Positions 48,467 through 58,375 of a stretch of 64,000 bases of DNA are shown in pieces (position 1 is the first letter of the stretch; every line of letters begins with the position of its first letter). The stretch lies in contig NC_019908.1 of the NCBI RefSeq assembly GCF_000325665.1, positions 2,046,001 to 2,110,000 of the forward strand. The letters run 5' to 3'. The DNA comes from Brachyspira pilosicoli P43/6/78 (GTDB taxonomy: Bacteria > Spirochaetota > Brachyspiria > Brachyspirales > Brachyspiraceae). The notes under the pieces were generated by a model that worked only from the letters and a program-made list of their open reading frames with translations, ran no database searches and was not told the origin of the DNA. The position numbers and the translations under genes were made by a program.

Positions 48467-49807
48467 ATGTTTAAGTCATTAACTAATATATTTAGAGTAC
48501 CAGAATTAAGAAGCAGGATACTGTTTACAGTTCTTGCTATTTTGGTATATAGAATAGGCAGTCATATTCCAACTCCAGGTATAGACCCAACTGCTCTTTT
48601 GGGCTTTTTATCATCAGCTCAAGGCGGCGGCGGTCTTTTAACTATTATGGATTTATTTTCTGGCGGTGCTTTGTTTAGATTTTCTATATTAGCACTTGGA
48701 ATTATGCCTTATATATCCGCTTCTATCATCATGCAGCTTTTAGGTGTTGTTATACCAGCACTTGAGAGAATGCAAAAAGAAGGTGAAAGCGGTCGTAAAA
48801 AAATTAACCAATATGTTAGATATCTAACACTTGGTCTTTGTGTGGTTCAATCTGCAGCTATGGCTAGCTGGATTCAAAGTATAAATGAAGGTGCTATGAT
48901 ATTTATGAGACCTGGTTTAGGTTTTATACTTCTCGTAGTGATTACAGCTACTACTGGTACCATGTTCTTAATGTGGCTAGGTGACCAAATTACAGAACGC
49001 GGCCTTGGTAATGGTATATCTGTAATAATTTTCGCTGGTATTGTTGCTCGTATTCCTGCAGGATTCTATGATGTTATACAGAAAAAAGATACTGATTACT
49101 TAAACTCATTAGTAATAGTTCTTTTCTTTATAATATTTGCTATAGTGATATTCTGCGTAGTTTATGAAGAAAGCGGACAAAGAAGAATACCTGTTCAATA
49201 TGCTAAGAGAGTTGTAGGAAGAAAGGTTTTTGGTGCACAATCTACTCATATACCTTTCAAGATTAACCCATCTGGCGTTATACCTATAATATTCGCATCT
49301 GCTTTGATGGCTATTCCAGCACAGATTGCTAGTTTAACAAGAGGTGTTCAATGGAGATGGTTGGACGCTTTGCTTAGATTTTTCTCTTATGGAAGCTGGG
49401 CTTATATAATTCTTTATTGTCTTTTGGTTATTATGTTTGCCTATGTTTATACATCTGTACAATTTAATCCAGATGATATAGCAGAGAATCTTAAAAAACA
49501 AGGCGGATTTATTCCTGGTTACAGACCTGGTACACAAACTGCTGAATATCTTAAAACAGTATTAAGCAGAATAACAATAGGCGGTTCATTATTCTTGGCT
49601 GCTATTGCTGTGTTCCCAGATTTAATGTCTAAGATTCCTGTATTTGCTCCTTTCAAAGGAACTAACAATTCTTTGGTTTATTTGATGGGCGGTACATCTG
49701 TAATGATTAGTGTAAGTGTTGCTGTTGAATTATTAAAACAAATAGAGTCTTACTTGCAGATGCATAACTATGATGGTATATTGAAGAAGTCTAAGGTGAG
49801 AAGGTAA
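48467..49807 (+). CDS. secY: Preprotein translocase subunit SecY
   Basis: 446 aa, ten membrane helices. Plug and pore region near the start ([12 protein letters not shown]), [19 protein letters not shown], and cytoplasmic loops [14 protein letters not shown] and [12 protein letters not shown] that bind ribosome and SecA. Conventional end of the spc operon. Confidence 0.97.
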   Translation: MFKSLTNIFRVPELRSRILFTVLAILVYRIGSHIPTPGIDPTALLGFLSSAQGGGGLLTIMDLFSGGALFRFSILALGIMPYISASIIMQLLGVVIPALERMQKEGESGRKKINQYVRYLTLGLCVVQSAAMASWIQSINEGAMIFMRPGLGFILLVVITATTGTMFLMWLGDQITERGLGNGISVIIFAGIVARIPAGFYDVIQKKDTDYLNSLVIVLFFIIFAIVIFCVVYEESGQRRIPVQYAKRVVGRKVFGAQSTHIPFKINPSGVIPIIFASALMAIPAQIASLTRGVQWRWLDALLRFFSYGSWAYIILYCLLVIMFAYVYTSVQFNPDDIAENLKKQGGFIPGYRPGTQTAEYLKTVLSRITIGGSLFLAAIAVFPDLMSKIPVFAPFKGTNNSLVYLMGGTSVMISVSVAVELLKQIESYLQMHNYDGILKKSKVRR

Positions 49808-49812
49808 TTAAT

Positions 49813-50031
49813 ATGGCAGAGAAAGAAAATATAGAGGTAGAAGGTACAGTAGTAGAGCCTCTTCCTAATGCTACTTTCAGAGTAGAGTTAGAGAATGGTC
49901 ATAAGATATTGGCACATATTTCTGGAAAGATGCGTATGAACTTTATTCGTATACTTCCTGGAGATAAGGTAACTATAGAAATGTCGCCCTACGATTTAAC
50001 AAAGGGTAGAATAATTTATCGTTATAAGTAA
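49813..50031 (+). CDS. infA: Translation initiation factor IF-1
   Basis: 72 aa, a single S1/OB domain: [21 protein letters not shown] and [32 protein letters not shown] (in part). 5 nt after secY; no adk or map lies between, unlike in many bacteria. Confidence 0.97.
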   Translation: MAEKENIEVEGTVVEPLPNATFRVELENGHKILAHISGKMRMNFIRILPGDKVTIEMSPYDLTKGRIIYRYK

Positions 50032-50051
50032 AATAATGGAGAACATTTAAT

Positions 50052-50168
50052 ATGAAAGTAAAAAGTTCGGTAAAAAAACGTTGTAATGACTGTCAAATAG
50101 TAAGAAGAAAAGGCGTAGTTAGAGTCATATGTAAGAAAAACCCAAGACATAAACAAAAACAGAAGTAA
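50052..50168 (+). CDS. rpmJ: Ribosomal protein L36
   Basis: 38 aa, [14 protein letters not shown] start. Zinc form with C11, C14, C27 and H33. A short Lys-rich end replaces the usual RQG terminus. Normal place between infA and rpsM. Confidence 0.95.
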   Translation: MKVKSSVKKRCNDCQIVRRKGVVRVICKKNPRHKQKQK

Positions 50169-50190
50169 TTAATTTAAGGAGATAATTAGT

Positions 50191-50580
50191 ATGGCACGTT
50201 TAATGGGTGTTGAAATAAGAAATAATAAAAGAATAGAAATCGCCCTAACAGATATATATGGTATAGGACGTACTTTAGCACATGTAATTTGTGATAAGGC
50301 TAATATAGATTATTCTATTAAAGCTAAAGACCTTACAGATGCTCAAATTACAGCTTTAAGAGATGCAATAGAAGCCACAACTAAAGTGGAAGGAGATTTG
50401 CGTACAGAGCTTTTTAATAATATTAAACGTTTAAAAGATATTCACTCATATCGCGGAATGCGTCATATAAAAAGACTTCCAGTACGCGGACAAAGAACAA
50501 GAACTAACTCTCGTAACGCTAGAGGTGGCGGAGCTAGAAAAGCTATAGCTGGTAAGAAAAAAGCACCAGGTAAGAAGTAA
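50191..50580 (+). CDS. rpsM: Ribosomal protein S13
   Basis: 129 aa. ALTDIYGIGRTLAHVICDKANI and the RGMRHIKRLPVRGQRTRTNSR region (in part); Lys-rich tail. AAGGAG upstream. Starts the alpha-operon genes. Confidence 0.96.
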   Translation: MARLMGVEIRNNKRIEIALTDIYGIGRTLAHVICDKANIDYSIKAKDLTDAQITALRDAIEATTKVEGDLRTELFNNIKRLKDIHSYRGMRHIKRLPVRGQRTRTNSRNARGGGARKAIAGKKKAPGKK

Positions 50581-50602
50581 AAATAAATAATGGGGGAGAA
50601 TA

Positions 50603-51013
50603 GTGGCTACTCAAAAAGGTAAAAAAACACTAAAAGATAAAAAAATAAAAAAAGATAGAAAAGTAGAAGCTTTTGGTATAGTGCATATAAAAGCTAGCTT
50701 TAATAATACAATAGTTACTATCACTGATAGAAACGGTGATACTTTATCTTGGGCTAGTGCTGGCTTAGATGGAGAATATAAAAGTAGTAAAAAATCTACT
50801 CCATTTGCTGCACAGGTTGCTAGTGAGAAGGCATCTAAAAAAGCTTATGAGATGGGTGTAAGAGAAGTTGAAGTTTATGTAAAAGGTCCTGGTATGGGTA
50901 GAGAAAGCTCAATCAGAGCTGTAGAAGCTGCAGGATTAAAAGTAAAACTTATTAAGGATGTTACACCAATGCCTCATAATGGTTGCCGTCCTCAAAAAAG
51001 AAGAAGAATATAA
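50603..51013 (+). CDS. rpsK: Ribosomal protein S11
   Basis: 136 aa from a GTG start with GGGGGAG upstream. [21 protein letters not shown] and [18 protein letters not shown]. Confidence 0.96.
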   Translation: MATQKGKKTLKDKKIKKDRKVEAFGIVHIKASFNNTIVTITDRNGDTLSWASAGLDGEYKSSKKSTPFAAQVASEKASKKAYEMGVREVEVYVKGPGMGRESSIRAVEAAGLKVKLIKDVTPMPHNGCRPQKRRRI

Positions 51014-51034
51014 TTAATTGGGAGATAAATAATT

Positions 51035-51661
51035 ATGGCTAGATATAGAGATGCAAGTTGCAGATTATGCCGTCGTGAAAAAATGAAACTTATGCTTAAA
51101 GGCGAGAGATGTCTTACGGCTAAATGTGCTATAACAAAAAAGAGAGAAGTTCCAGGTCCTACTAACCGTAAAATGAAACAATTGTCAGAATACGGTATTC
51201 AGATGAGAGAAAAACAAAAAGTTAAACGTATTTATGGAATATTAGAAAAACAATTCAGAAACTATTATCATGAGGCTAACCGTGTAGCTGGTGTTACTGG
51301 TGAAAACTTGCTCAGATTATTAGAGCTTCGCCTTGATAATGTTGTTTATAGACTTGGTCTTGCTAAAAGCAGAGCTCAGGCTAGACAATTCGTACAACAT
51401 GGTTTCATTAATGTTAATGGAAAAACTATGTCTGTACCTTCTTATAGTATGAAAGTTGGAGATAAGGTTTCTTTCTCTCAGAGAGGAAATTCTATTACTC
51501 AAGTAAAAGAATTGCTTGATGGTTTAAAAAGTGAATATGTTCCTGCTTGGTTAAGTTTAGATTTGTCTGCTAAACAAGGTGAAATAGTAACATTACCAAT
51601 AAGAGAGCATATAGAGTATCCTATTAATGAACAGCTCATTATTGAGTATTATTCTAAGTAA
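51035..51661 (+). CDS. rpsD: Ribosomal protein S4
   Basis: 208 aa. Zinc-type N-terminus with C9, C12, C26 and C31. S4 domain LRLDNVVYRLGLAKSRAQARQ (in part). Alpha-operon regulator in the family. Confidence 0.96.
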   Translation: MARYRDASCRLCRREKMKLMLKGERCLTAKCAITKKREVPGPTNRKMKQLSEYGIQMREKQKVKRIYGILEKQFRNYYHEANRVAGVTGENLLRLLELRLDNVVYRLGLAKSRAQARQFVQHGFINVNGKTMSVPSYSMKVGDKVSFSQRGNSITQVKELLDGLKSEYVPAWLSLDLSAKQGEIVTLPIREHIEYPINEQLIIEYYSK

Positions 51662-51691
51662 TGGAACTCTTTGATAAGGGGTATTGAAAGA

Positions 51692-52669
51692 ATGGCATTA
51701 AAAGAAATATTAGAATCTATTAGACATCCGCATAGAGTTACATTTGAAGCTAGAGATTTAACTCCTAATTATGGTAAATTTGTAGCACAGCCTTTTGAAA
51801 GAGGATATGCCACTACTATTGGAAATGCTCTAAGAAGAGTATTATTATCATCTATACCTGGATATGCTATCACTGCTATCAAAATAGATGGCGTTACTAA
51901 TGAATTTGAAAATGTTCCTGGTATGAAAGAAGACACAATAGTGATGATTATGCATCTTAAAAATGTTGTGGTAGCTCTTCCTGAAAATGTTGATGCTAAA
52001 ACTATACATATTAAAAAAGAAGGTCCTTGTACAGTTACTGCTGCTGATTTCGCTTCTGCTGATGCTGATGTATCTGTATTTAATCCTGAACATCATATTG
52101 CTACTATAGCTGAAGGTTATACTTTTGAAATGGATGTTCAGATAGAATCAGGTTATAACTATGTGCCTGCTGAAGTTAATATGGAGTTGCTTGAAGATGT
52201 GAATGCTATAGCTATAGATGCTATATATTCTCCTATAGTAAGTGTGAAATTTGCTGTTGATGATGTTAGAGTGGGTCAGCGTATAAATTATTATGGTAAA
52301 CTTACTTTAGAAATAGAAACTAAAGGTAATATTGCCCCTGAAAAAGCTCTATCTTGGGCAGCTAAATTACTTAGAGATAATCTCACTCCTTTTATGCTTC
52401 CTGAAGAGGCTAATGGTGATGATGAAAAAATCGAAGAAACTCCTAAAGATTCTGTACTTGATTCTTTAAAAGATAAACATGTTGAAGAAGTTGAGTTTTC
52501 TGTTAGAACTGCTAATTTCTTGATATCTTCTGATCTTAAAACTTTAGATAAAGTTGCTCTTAAAACTGATGCTGATTTGTTAAGATTAATTGGTGCTAAT
52601 GAAATGATTATAGAAGAGATTAAAGAAAAGCTTGCAGAATATAATGCTCATCTTGGTATGAGAGGCTAA
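51692..52669 (+). CDS. rpoA: RNA polymerase alpha subunit
   Basis: 325 aa from ATG 51692 (MALKEILESIRHPHR). An in-frame TTG lies at 51671, but AAGGGG at about 51676-51681 lies before the ATG and not before the TTG. NTD dimerisation motif PFERGYATTIGNALRRVLLSS; C-terminal domain with two helix-hairpin-helix motifs (LKTDADLLRLIGANEMIIEEIKEKL, in part) that contact UP elements and activators. Confidence 0.96.
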   Translation: MALKEILESIRHPHRVTFEARDLTPNYGKFVAQPFERGYATTIGNALRRVLLSSIPGYAITAIKIDGVTNEFENVPGMKEDTIVMIMHLKNVVVALPENVDAKTIHIKKEGPCTVTAADFASADADVSVFNPEHHIATIAEGYTFEMDVQIESGYNYVPAEVNMELLEDVNAIAIDAIYSPIVSVKFAVDDVRVGQRINYYGKLTLEIETKGNIAPEKALSWAAKLLRDNLTPFMLPEEANGDDEKIEETPKDSVLDSLKDKHVEEVEFSVRTANFLISSDLKTLDKVALKTDADLLRLIGANEMIIEEIKEKLAEYNAHLGMRG

Positions 52670-52687
52670 TAAAATTAAGGATAATGT

Positions 52688-53077
52688 ATGAGACATAGAG
52701 TTACTGTTAAAAAATTTAATAAAACTAGTGCCCACAAAAAGGCTATGTTTAACAATATGATAACTTCTCTTTTCAAATATGAGAAAATTGAAACTACTAA
52801 AGAGAAAGGTAGAGCTTTAAAACAATTAGCTGATAAGTTAATTTATAGAGCTAAAGTTGATAATGTTCATAATAGAAGATTAGTTTCTAAATATGTAAAA
52901 GATAAAGCAATACTTGCTAAACTTTTCAAAGATATCGCTCCTAAATATGCTAACAAAAATGGCGGATTTGTAAGAAAAATCTTATCATACAAAAGATTTG
53001 GTGATGGAGCTGATATGTGTATTGTGATGTTATGCGATTCTGATAGCTCATCTGCTAATAAAACTGAAGCAAAATAA
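52688..53077 (+). CDS. rplQ: Ribosomal protein L17
   Basis: 129 aa. HKKAMFNNMITSLFKYEKIETT and GFVRKILSYKRFGDGADM. Last gene of the alpha operon. Confidence 0.96.
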   Translation: MRHRVTVKKFNKTSAHKKAMFNNMITSLFKYEKIETTKEKGRALKQLADKLIYRAKVDNVHNRRLVSKYVKDKAILAKLFKDIAPKYANKNGGFVRKILSYKRFGDGADMCIVMLCDSDSSSANKTEAK

Positions 53078-53155
53078 AAAATAATTTTAATAATTTAAAA
53101 TAATAATCGTTTATTAATCTAATTATATATAAACAAAAGTAAATTTTATGTGTTG

Positions 53156-53179
53156 GTTATAGTTTTTATAGACTATAAC
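53156..53179 (+). promoter_or_regulatory. Hairpin in the rho leader
   Basis: GTTATAGT (53156-53163) and ACTATAAC (53172-53179), a perfect 8-bp A/U-rich stem 29 nt before the rho ATG. No T tract follows. A role in rho control is only a guess. Confidence 0.3.
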
Positions 53180-53207
53180 TTACATATAAGGTTTATGGAG
53201 GTTCCTT

Positions 53208-54677
53208 ATGTCTGAAGATAACAATTTAGAGTTTTCTGCTGATGAAAATGTTGTGCCTTTGAAGAAGGTAAGAAAAGTAAGAAAAGTTGTTAGAAAGGTT
53301 GTTGCTAAAGTTCAAGAAGAAGAAAAAGAAGAAATTCCTACTACTAATGATGAAGATAATAAAGAGGAAGAGAATAGTAATAAAATTCAAAGACCTTTTG
53401 ATGTACTTTATATTAGCCAATTAAGCGTTTTAACTTTTGACGAATTAATAGATTTTGCTGAAAATTACGGCATTAAGAAAGATACTAACAGCAATTTAAG
53501 AAGACAGGAATTAATGCATTTAATAGTAAAATCTCATATTAATTTAGAAGGTAAAGTTGTTGCAGAGGGTACTTTAGAAACTTTGCAAGACGGATTTGGT
53601 TTCTTACGTTCTAAAAACACAAATTACTTAGTAGGTTCTGATGACATATATATCTCTCCTGCACAAATTAGGCTTTTCGGACTTAGAACAGGAGACGTTA
53701 TTAGCGGAGAAGTAAGACCTCCTAAAGATAATGCAGGTGAAAAGTTTTTTGCTTTACTTAGAATAGAATCTGTTAATGGCGAAAAACCTGATAATTTGCA
53801 TAGAAGACCTTTATTTGATAAACTCACACCAATATTTCCTAATGAAAGAATTAATTTAGAGTTTGCTCCAAATAAAATTTCTACTCGTATTATAAACTTA
53901 GTATCTCCTATAGGTAAAGGCCAGAGGGGATTAATAGTAGCACCTCCTAAAGCTGGTAAAACTATGATGCTTCAAGAGATTGCTAATGCTATATGTAAAA
54001 ACTATCCTGATATTAAACTTTTCATTCTTCTTATAGATGAGCGTCCTGAAGAGGTTACTGACATGAAAAGACAAGTTCCAGAGGCTGAAGTTATAGCTTC
54101 TACTTTTGATGAACTTCCAGAGAAGCATTGTCAAGTTTCAGAGATGGTATTAGAGAAGGCTAAGAGATTAGTTGAAAATAAACATGATGTTGTAATTATA
54201 TTAGATTCTATAACAAGACTTTCAAGGGCTTACAACTTAGTAGTGCCTGCAAGCGGTAAGGTATTAACAGGAGGTGTAGATTCTAATGCACTTCATAAAC
54301 CTAAAAAATTCTTCGGTGCTGCACGTAATATAGAAGAGGGCGGCTCTCTTACAATAATCGCTTCTGCTTTAGTTGATACTGGAAGTAAGATGGACGATTA
54401 TATTTACGAAGAGTTTAAGGGTACTGGTAATATGGAGCTTCATTTAGAGAGGAAGTTTGCTAATAGAAGAATATTCCCTGCTATTGATATTGATTCTTCT
54501 TCTACTAGAAGAGATGACTTACTTCTTAATGAGGAAGAGCTTGCTAAGATGAATCTTGTTAGAAGCGTTCAGGGTCAGGGTATCAATATTGATGAATATG
54601 ACTTTATTGAGAAGATGATAGCTAAAATGAAAAATACTAAAGATAATTCTGAGTTTTTAAAGTTATTAAACTCATGA
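53208..54677 (+). CDS. rho: Transcription termination factor Rho
   Basis: 489 aa. A charged low-complexity N-terminus (residues 20-60) precedes the Rho N domain and the RNA-binding cold-shock-like fold ([16 protein letters not shown]). Walker A APPKAGKT, Walker [17 protein letters not shown] and the Q/R-loop regions are intact. GGAGG upstream. Hexameric RNA helicase that ends transcription. Confidence 0.97.
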   Translation: MSEDNNLEFSADENVVPLKKVRKVRKVVRKVVAKVQEEEKEEIPTTNDEDNKEEENSNKIQRPFDVLYISQLSVLTFDELIDFAENYGIKKDTNSNLRRQELMHLIVKSHINLEGKVVAEGTLETLQDGFGFLRSKNTNYLVGSDDIYISPAQIRLFGLRTGDVISGEVRPPKDNAGEKFFALLRIESVNGEKPDNLHRRPLFDKLTPIFPNERINLEFAPNKISTRIINLVSPIGKGQRGLIVAPPKAGKTMMLQEIANAICKNYPDIKLFILLIDERPEEVTDMKRQVPEAEVIASTFDELPEKHCQVSEMVLEKAKRLVENKHDVVIILDSITRLSRAYNLVVPASGKVLTGGVDSNALHKPKKFFGAARNIEEGGSLTIIASALVDTGSKMDDYIYEEFKGTGNMELHLERKFANRRIFPAIDIDSSSTRRDDLLLNEEELAKMNLVRSVQGQGINIDEYDFIEKMIAKMKNTKDNSEFLKLLNS

Positions 54678-54690
54678 GGTTTTAGTATAA

Positions 54691-55275
54691 ATGTCTGACA
54701 AATATGATGATGAGAGGCTATTTAAATTTTTTGTAGAGCATGGATATTTTCCTAGAGATTATGAAGAAAATAAAGTGCTAAAAAAAGATATTGAAACATC
54801 AAATAAAAATACTCTTAATCATTCAGCTAAAAACGAAGAACATAAAGAAACCCTTAAAGATAATATAACGAATAATTATACTGTAAGTGAAGAAGAAAGA
54901 CTTTTATTTATAAATGCTATTAAAAACCTTGATTGCAGCAATCATTCAAAAAAAGAGCTTCCAAAAAAGAATATCAAATTTAAGCCAAAAGTAAAAAATG
55001 CCGTTCCAAAAGAAAGAATAGATTTGCATGGTCTTACAGCTGATAGGGCATTAATTGAGGTAAAGCATTTTATTGGTGAATGCAAAAAAAATAAAATAAG
55101 CCCAATACTTATAATACATGGAAAAGGATTTGGAAGCGAAAATAAAATTCCAGTATTAAAAAACACAGTTGAATATTATATTGCTACAGAGGGAAAGCCT
55201 TATATAAAATATGCTTCAGATGCTCCGAGGGAATTAGGAGGCTCTGGTGCTAAATTAATTTATTTGAATTTGTAA
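54691..55275 (+). CDS. Smr-domain protein
   Basis: 194 aa. A charged N-terminal ~100 residues precede a C-terminal Smr domain: RIDLHGLTADRALIEVKHFI (DLHG motif) and ILIIHGKGFGSENKIP (HGKG motif), both catalytic-type for Smr nucleases. Stand-alone Smr proteins act on nucleic acids, often in ribosome rescue or repair; this one's role is unknown. 13 nt after rho, probably cotranscribed. Confidence 0.85.
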   Translation: MSDKYDDERLFKFFVEHGYFPRDYEENKVLKKDIETSNKNTLNHSAKNEEHKETLKDNITNNYTVSEEERLLFINAIKNLDCSNHSKKELPKKNIKFKPKVKNAVPKERIDLHGLTADRALIEVKHFIGECKKNKISPILIIHGKGFGSENKIPVLKNTVEYYIATEGKPYIKYASDAPRELGGSGAKLIYLNL

Positions 55276-55331
55276 TTAGATGTACTATATACTGAAAATT
55301 TTTAAATTTGTCAAAATATTGTTTTTATGTT

Positions 55332-55510
55332 TTTATTTGTGGTGGCTTTGCCCCCTGCGAAGCGTGCCCTAGTGGTACACACCCCCACTTCTTTTGCCGA
55401 TAGGCACCTACTCGGTATTTGTATAAAAGAAGCAAAAGAACTGCATTTGATGAAGTCCACAGCATCTAATACTAAATTCAGGTTTTATACTACATTTAAT
55501 ATATATCTCT
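55332..55510 (+). repeat. GC-rich intergenic repeat, rearranged head of the long type
   Basis: Starts GTGGTGGCTTTGCCCCCTGCG, like 20117 on, through CGTGCCC, CTTCTTTTGCCGA and CACCTACTCGGTATT. It then departs, missing the CGACGCTCTGCG block, and ends with AAGAACTGCATTT and a TGAAGTCCACAGC piece. An abbreviated, mosaic copy. Confidence 0.7.
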
Positions 55511-55530
55511 AATATATAAAACCAAAAAAC

Positions 55531-55590
55531 TTGCACTTTTTGGTTCTTTTTGCTGCGGGAAAAAGAACAACAAAAAAGTGGATAAAAAAT
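55531..55590 (+). repeat. Short type B repeat
   Basis: ACTTGCACTTTTTGGTTCTTTTT, then GCTGCGGGAAAAAGAACAACAAAAAAGT: the two ends of 21522-21645 with the middle missing. The halves are complementary (GGTTCTTTTT and AAAAAGAAC), so it folds as a hairpin. Confidence 0.7.
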
Positions 55591-55637
55591 TATTATTCTA
55601 ATATATATTAAAAATTTTGACTCTTTTATTTTAGTTA

Positions 55638-55702
55638 TTTGCAGGGCTTTGCCCCGCACCCCAGTTCTTTTTGTGGCCAAAAGAACCAAAAAGACTGCAA
55701 TT
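55638..55702 (-). repeat. Type B/head repeat, inverted
   Basis: Read on the minus strand: TTGCAGTCTTTTTGGTTCTTTTGGCC..., then GGGGTGCGGGGCAAAGCCCTGCA. It combines the type B head with the GGGCTTTGCC module. On the plus strand AGTTCTTTTTG and AAAAGAACC flank TGGCCA, giving another hairpin. Confidence 0.6.
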
Positions 55703-55761
55703 TTTTAGCTAAAAATATTGGTATTATCTTTTTATATATTCCTAGGATATTAGATATAGCA

Positions 55762-55855
55762 CTTGCACTTTTGCGAAGCGTGCCCGAAGGGAGAAAACTT
55801 TGACGAAGTCCACACCGCGTAGCGGCGTGAAAAAGTTGATAAAACTTTTATAAAA
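55762..55855 (+). repeat. GC-rich intergenic mosaic repeat, type A
   Basis: Nearly the same as 936-1018: GCGAAGCGTGCCCGAAGG, AAAACTTTGACGAAGT, CACACCGCG and GAAAAAGTTGATAAAA. Four repeat pieces lie in this one 685-bp gap between the Smr gene and dnaX; no gene is seen in it. Confidence 0.75.
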
Positions 55856-55901
55856 ATATATAAATTGACAAGATATAGTTGTTTAGGTATATACTAATAA
55901 A

Positions 55902-55930
55902 TTGACAAACTAACTCTATTTTGTTAAAAT
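55902..55930 (+). promoter_or_regulatory. Sigma-70-type promoter for dnaX
   Basis: TTGACA (55902-55907), 17-nt spacer, TAAAAT (55925-55930), just downstream of the repeat cluster. The leader is about 25 nt. Confidence 0.75.
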
Positions 55931-55960
55931 ATAAAAACATACATTAATTTGGATTTTTTG

Positions 55961-57526
55961 ATGGATAAAAATTATAAAGTAATAGCAAGAAAATATCGTC
56001 CGCAAACTTTTGAAGAGGTAATAGGGCAGGAACATATCACAAAAACAATATCTAAAAGTATAGCACAAAAAAAAATAGCACATGCTTATCTTTTTTCTGG
56101 TGCTCATGGTGTAGGTAAAACTTCTCTTGCAAGAATTATAGCAAAAGCCTTAAACTGTGTTAATGGTCCTACAGATAAACCATGCGGAGTTTGTCCTTCT
56201 TGTACGCAAATAGAAAACGGTACTCCTTTAGATGTTATTGAAATAGACGGTGCAAGCAATAGGGGTATAGAAAATATAAGAACAATAATAGAAAATGTAC
56301 GCATATCGCCTGTTGCTGGTAAATATAAAGTATATATTATAGATGAGGTTCACCAGATTACTAATGAAGCTTTTAATGCTTTACTTAAAACATTAGAAGA
56401 GCCGCCTGCTCATGTTGTATTTATACTTGCTACTACCGAAGCAGACAGAGTACTTCCTACAATAAGAAGCCGATGTCAGCAGTATATTTTTAAGTCTTTG
56501 GGTATAGAAGATTTAGAGAAGATTCTTAAGGGTATTTTAGACAAAGAAAATATTGCATATGATGATGAGGCTATATTTTTGATAGCAAAGCAGGCTAGGG
56601 GTTCTGTTCGTGATAGTGAAACGATATTAGAAAAGATGATAGCCTATACTGCAGACAAGAAGCATATTACTAGTGGTGATGTTATAGCTGTGGTTGGGGG
56701 TAATAATTTTTCTTTTGTTAAAGATTTTTTTGATGTAATGATTTCAAAAGATAAAAAAAATTATTTTCAATTTGTTAAAAAGCTTTTTGAAGAGTCTGTA
56801 GACCCAAGAACATTCATTAATAATTTAATTGAGTATATGCGTGTTGTGCTAATGATAAAAAGCGGTATTGATGATATTAAATTATTAGAGATAACAGAAA
56901 ATGAGAGAGATGATTTAAAAACTTTTGCTAACAATTACAGCGATGATGAGATTGAGCGTATACTTGATTATATATTAAATGTAGAAGAGCGTATAAGAAA
57001 TGCTTCCAATGCTAGAGTAATATTTGAGATGCGTATGCTTTTGCTTCTTGATACAGATAATTTGATTCGCCCTGTAGACATTATATCTTCAAGCAATGTT
57101 CAAACTGTTTCTGACACTAATGAAGACTATGGGCTTAGTAATGATAATATTCAAAAACCTAAAGAAATTAATAATGCTCCTAAACCAGCATATGATGTTC
57201 CTCTTAGTCCGAATGACAAAAGGCATATATTTTACAATAAAATTCTTTCATATGTTGAAACAGAAAGCCCAACAATATATTCTTTGTTATCTCAAGGAAA
57301 CCCAATAGAAAGTAAAGGTGCAACATTAATAGTAGCTATTCCAGAACATATTTACGATATGGTTCAATCTGATAAAAGAATATCAGCATTAATAGCAAGT
57401 GCGATACCAAGATTTACAAAAAATAAAGATGTAGCCATACAGTTTCAAAAGGCAGTAGAAGGCAATATGATAGATAAATTAAAAACCCGTCTTCAGGCAA
57501 CAGAGGTTGACGAGAGTTCTTTATAA
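55961..57526 (+). CDS. dnaX: DNA polymerase III subunit gamma/tau
   Basis: 521 aa from ATG 55961 (MDKNYKVIARKYRPQTFEEV); an in-frame TTG at 55949 is less likely. Clamp-loader AAA+ domain: Walker A GAHGVGKT, zinc module CGVCPSC, DEVHQITNEAFNALLK and sensor-1 ATTEADRVLPTIRSRC. The C-terminal ~150 residues are the tau-type extension. It is shorter than E. coli tau. It stands alone behind its own promoter and ends at a bidirectional terminator. Confidence 0.95.
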   Translation: MDKNYKVIARKYRPQTFEEVIGQEHITKTISKSIAQKKIAHAYLFSGAHGVGKTSLARIIAKALNCVNGPTDKPCGVCPSCTQIENGTPLDVIEIDGASNRGIENIRTIIENVRISPVAGKYKVYIIDEVHQITNEAFNALLKTLEEPPAHVVFILATTEADRVLPTIRSRCQQYIFKSLGIEDLEKILKGILDKENIAYDDEAIFLIAKQARGSVRDSETILEKMIAYTADKKHITSGDVIAVVGGNNFSFVKDFFDVMISKDKKNYFQFVKKLFEESVDPRTFINNLIEYMRVVLMIKSGIDDIKLLEITENERDDLKTFANNYSDDEIERILDYILNVEERIRNASNARVIFEMRMLLLLDTDNLIRPVDIISSSNVQTVSDTNEDYGLSNDNIQKPKEINNAPKPAYDVPLSPNDKRHIFYNKILSYVETESPTIYSLLSQGNPIESKGATLIVAIPEHIYDMVQSDKRISALIASAIPRFTKNKDVAIQFQKAVEGNMIDKLKTRLQATEVDESSL

Positions 57527-57542
57527 TAAATAAATGATAAAT

Positions 57543-57582
57543 AAAAAAGAGCCTATAGTATTTCTATAAGCTCTTTTTATTT
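57543..57582. terminator. Bidirectional terminator between dnaX and the outer-membrane protein gene
   Basis: AAAAAGAGCCTATAG pairs with CTATAAGCTCTTTTT (one mismatch each side of centre), giving T tracts in both directions between two convergent genes. Confidence 0.88.
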
Positions 57583-57593
57583 TTTACTCTTTT

Positions 57594-58234
57594 TTAAAAT
57601 CTCACACCTAATTGTGCTCCCAAATCTACACTAGAAAGTTTGAAATTATGACTTTTACTTTCCATAAATGGTATATCATAAGCAATATAAATACCTGCTG
57701 TTAAATTAAGCGGTAATATAAAATCAAGCATAACTTTTACATAAGGTATAAAAGGCTTATTAAACTCTTTATAAATATTCTTTGTATCATACATACTCGC
57801 CTGACCTATGCCGTCAGCACCATCTCTTTGATACATAAGACCAGCTATAGGAAACTTGAATCCTCCTCCAACTCCTAAAGATACAAATCCAATATCAATT
57901 CTAGGCAATAATCCTAAATTAAAACTATCAAAAGAAGCACCATATCTTCCGCTTTGAGATTTTAACCCAAAAGCAAATACATCTTTCTGATACCCAATAT
58001 CAAAACCAATTCCTAAACCTATATTGCTGATTCCAAAATAATATCCAGGTATAACATGTATTCCAAATTCAAAACCAGCATCAGCCTTAGTATATTTTGA
58101 AGCATCAGTACCAGTATAAGTACCCAAACTAAATCCAAAAGGAAGAAGAATATTTACTTCAAAACCTGTCTTTGCCATCAAATTTCCGCTTAATCCAATT
58201 ACTAGTAAGCTCGCAATTATCACTATTTTTTCAT
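57594..58234 (-). CDS. Outer-membrane beta-barrel protein, paralogue 1; start interrupted in a poly-A run
   Basis: The best start is ATG 58234, behind AAAGGA, but it reads Met-Lys-Lys-stop. One more A in the run of six (T-run 58226-58231) gives MKKIVIIASLLVIGLSG, a normal signal peptide joined to LMAKTGFEVNILLPFG. As it stands only a GTG at 58223 allows a ~209-aa product with a shortened signal. The mature part has barrel-like alternation, Tyr/Gly-rich strands and ends GVRF. It is clearly related to the next gene (shared MAKTGF, GFEFGIH, YYFGI, GLLPRIDIGFVSLGVGGG). Function unknown; surface exposure is likely. Confidence 0.75.
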
Positions 58235-58313
58235 TTTTTACAGTCCTTTATATTGTATGTACTATTTTTTATAGTCGGCAATAGTAATAATCTATTTATA
58301 ATAAAAAACTATT

Positions 58314-58351
58314 AAAAAAAGGAATACATATTATTAAATATGCATTCCTTA
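58314..58351 (-). terminator. Terminator of outer-membrane paralogue 2
   Basis: On the minus strand AAGGAATGCATATT pairs with AATATGTATTCCTT (one G-U), followed by a run of seven Ts. It separates the two paralogues, so each needs its own promoter. Confidence 0.85.
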
Positions 58352-58375
58352 AATATTATTTTTAATTAATTTTTA

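Noticed and set aside
56752-56760. A8 tract in dnaX as a programmed slippage site making a gamma product
   Set aside because: A one-base shift there would stop after about 273 residues, before the third clamp-loader domain, so it would not give a normal gamma subunit; such tracts are common here.
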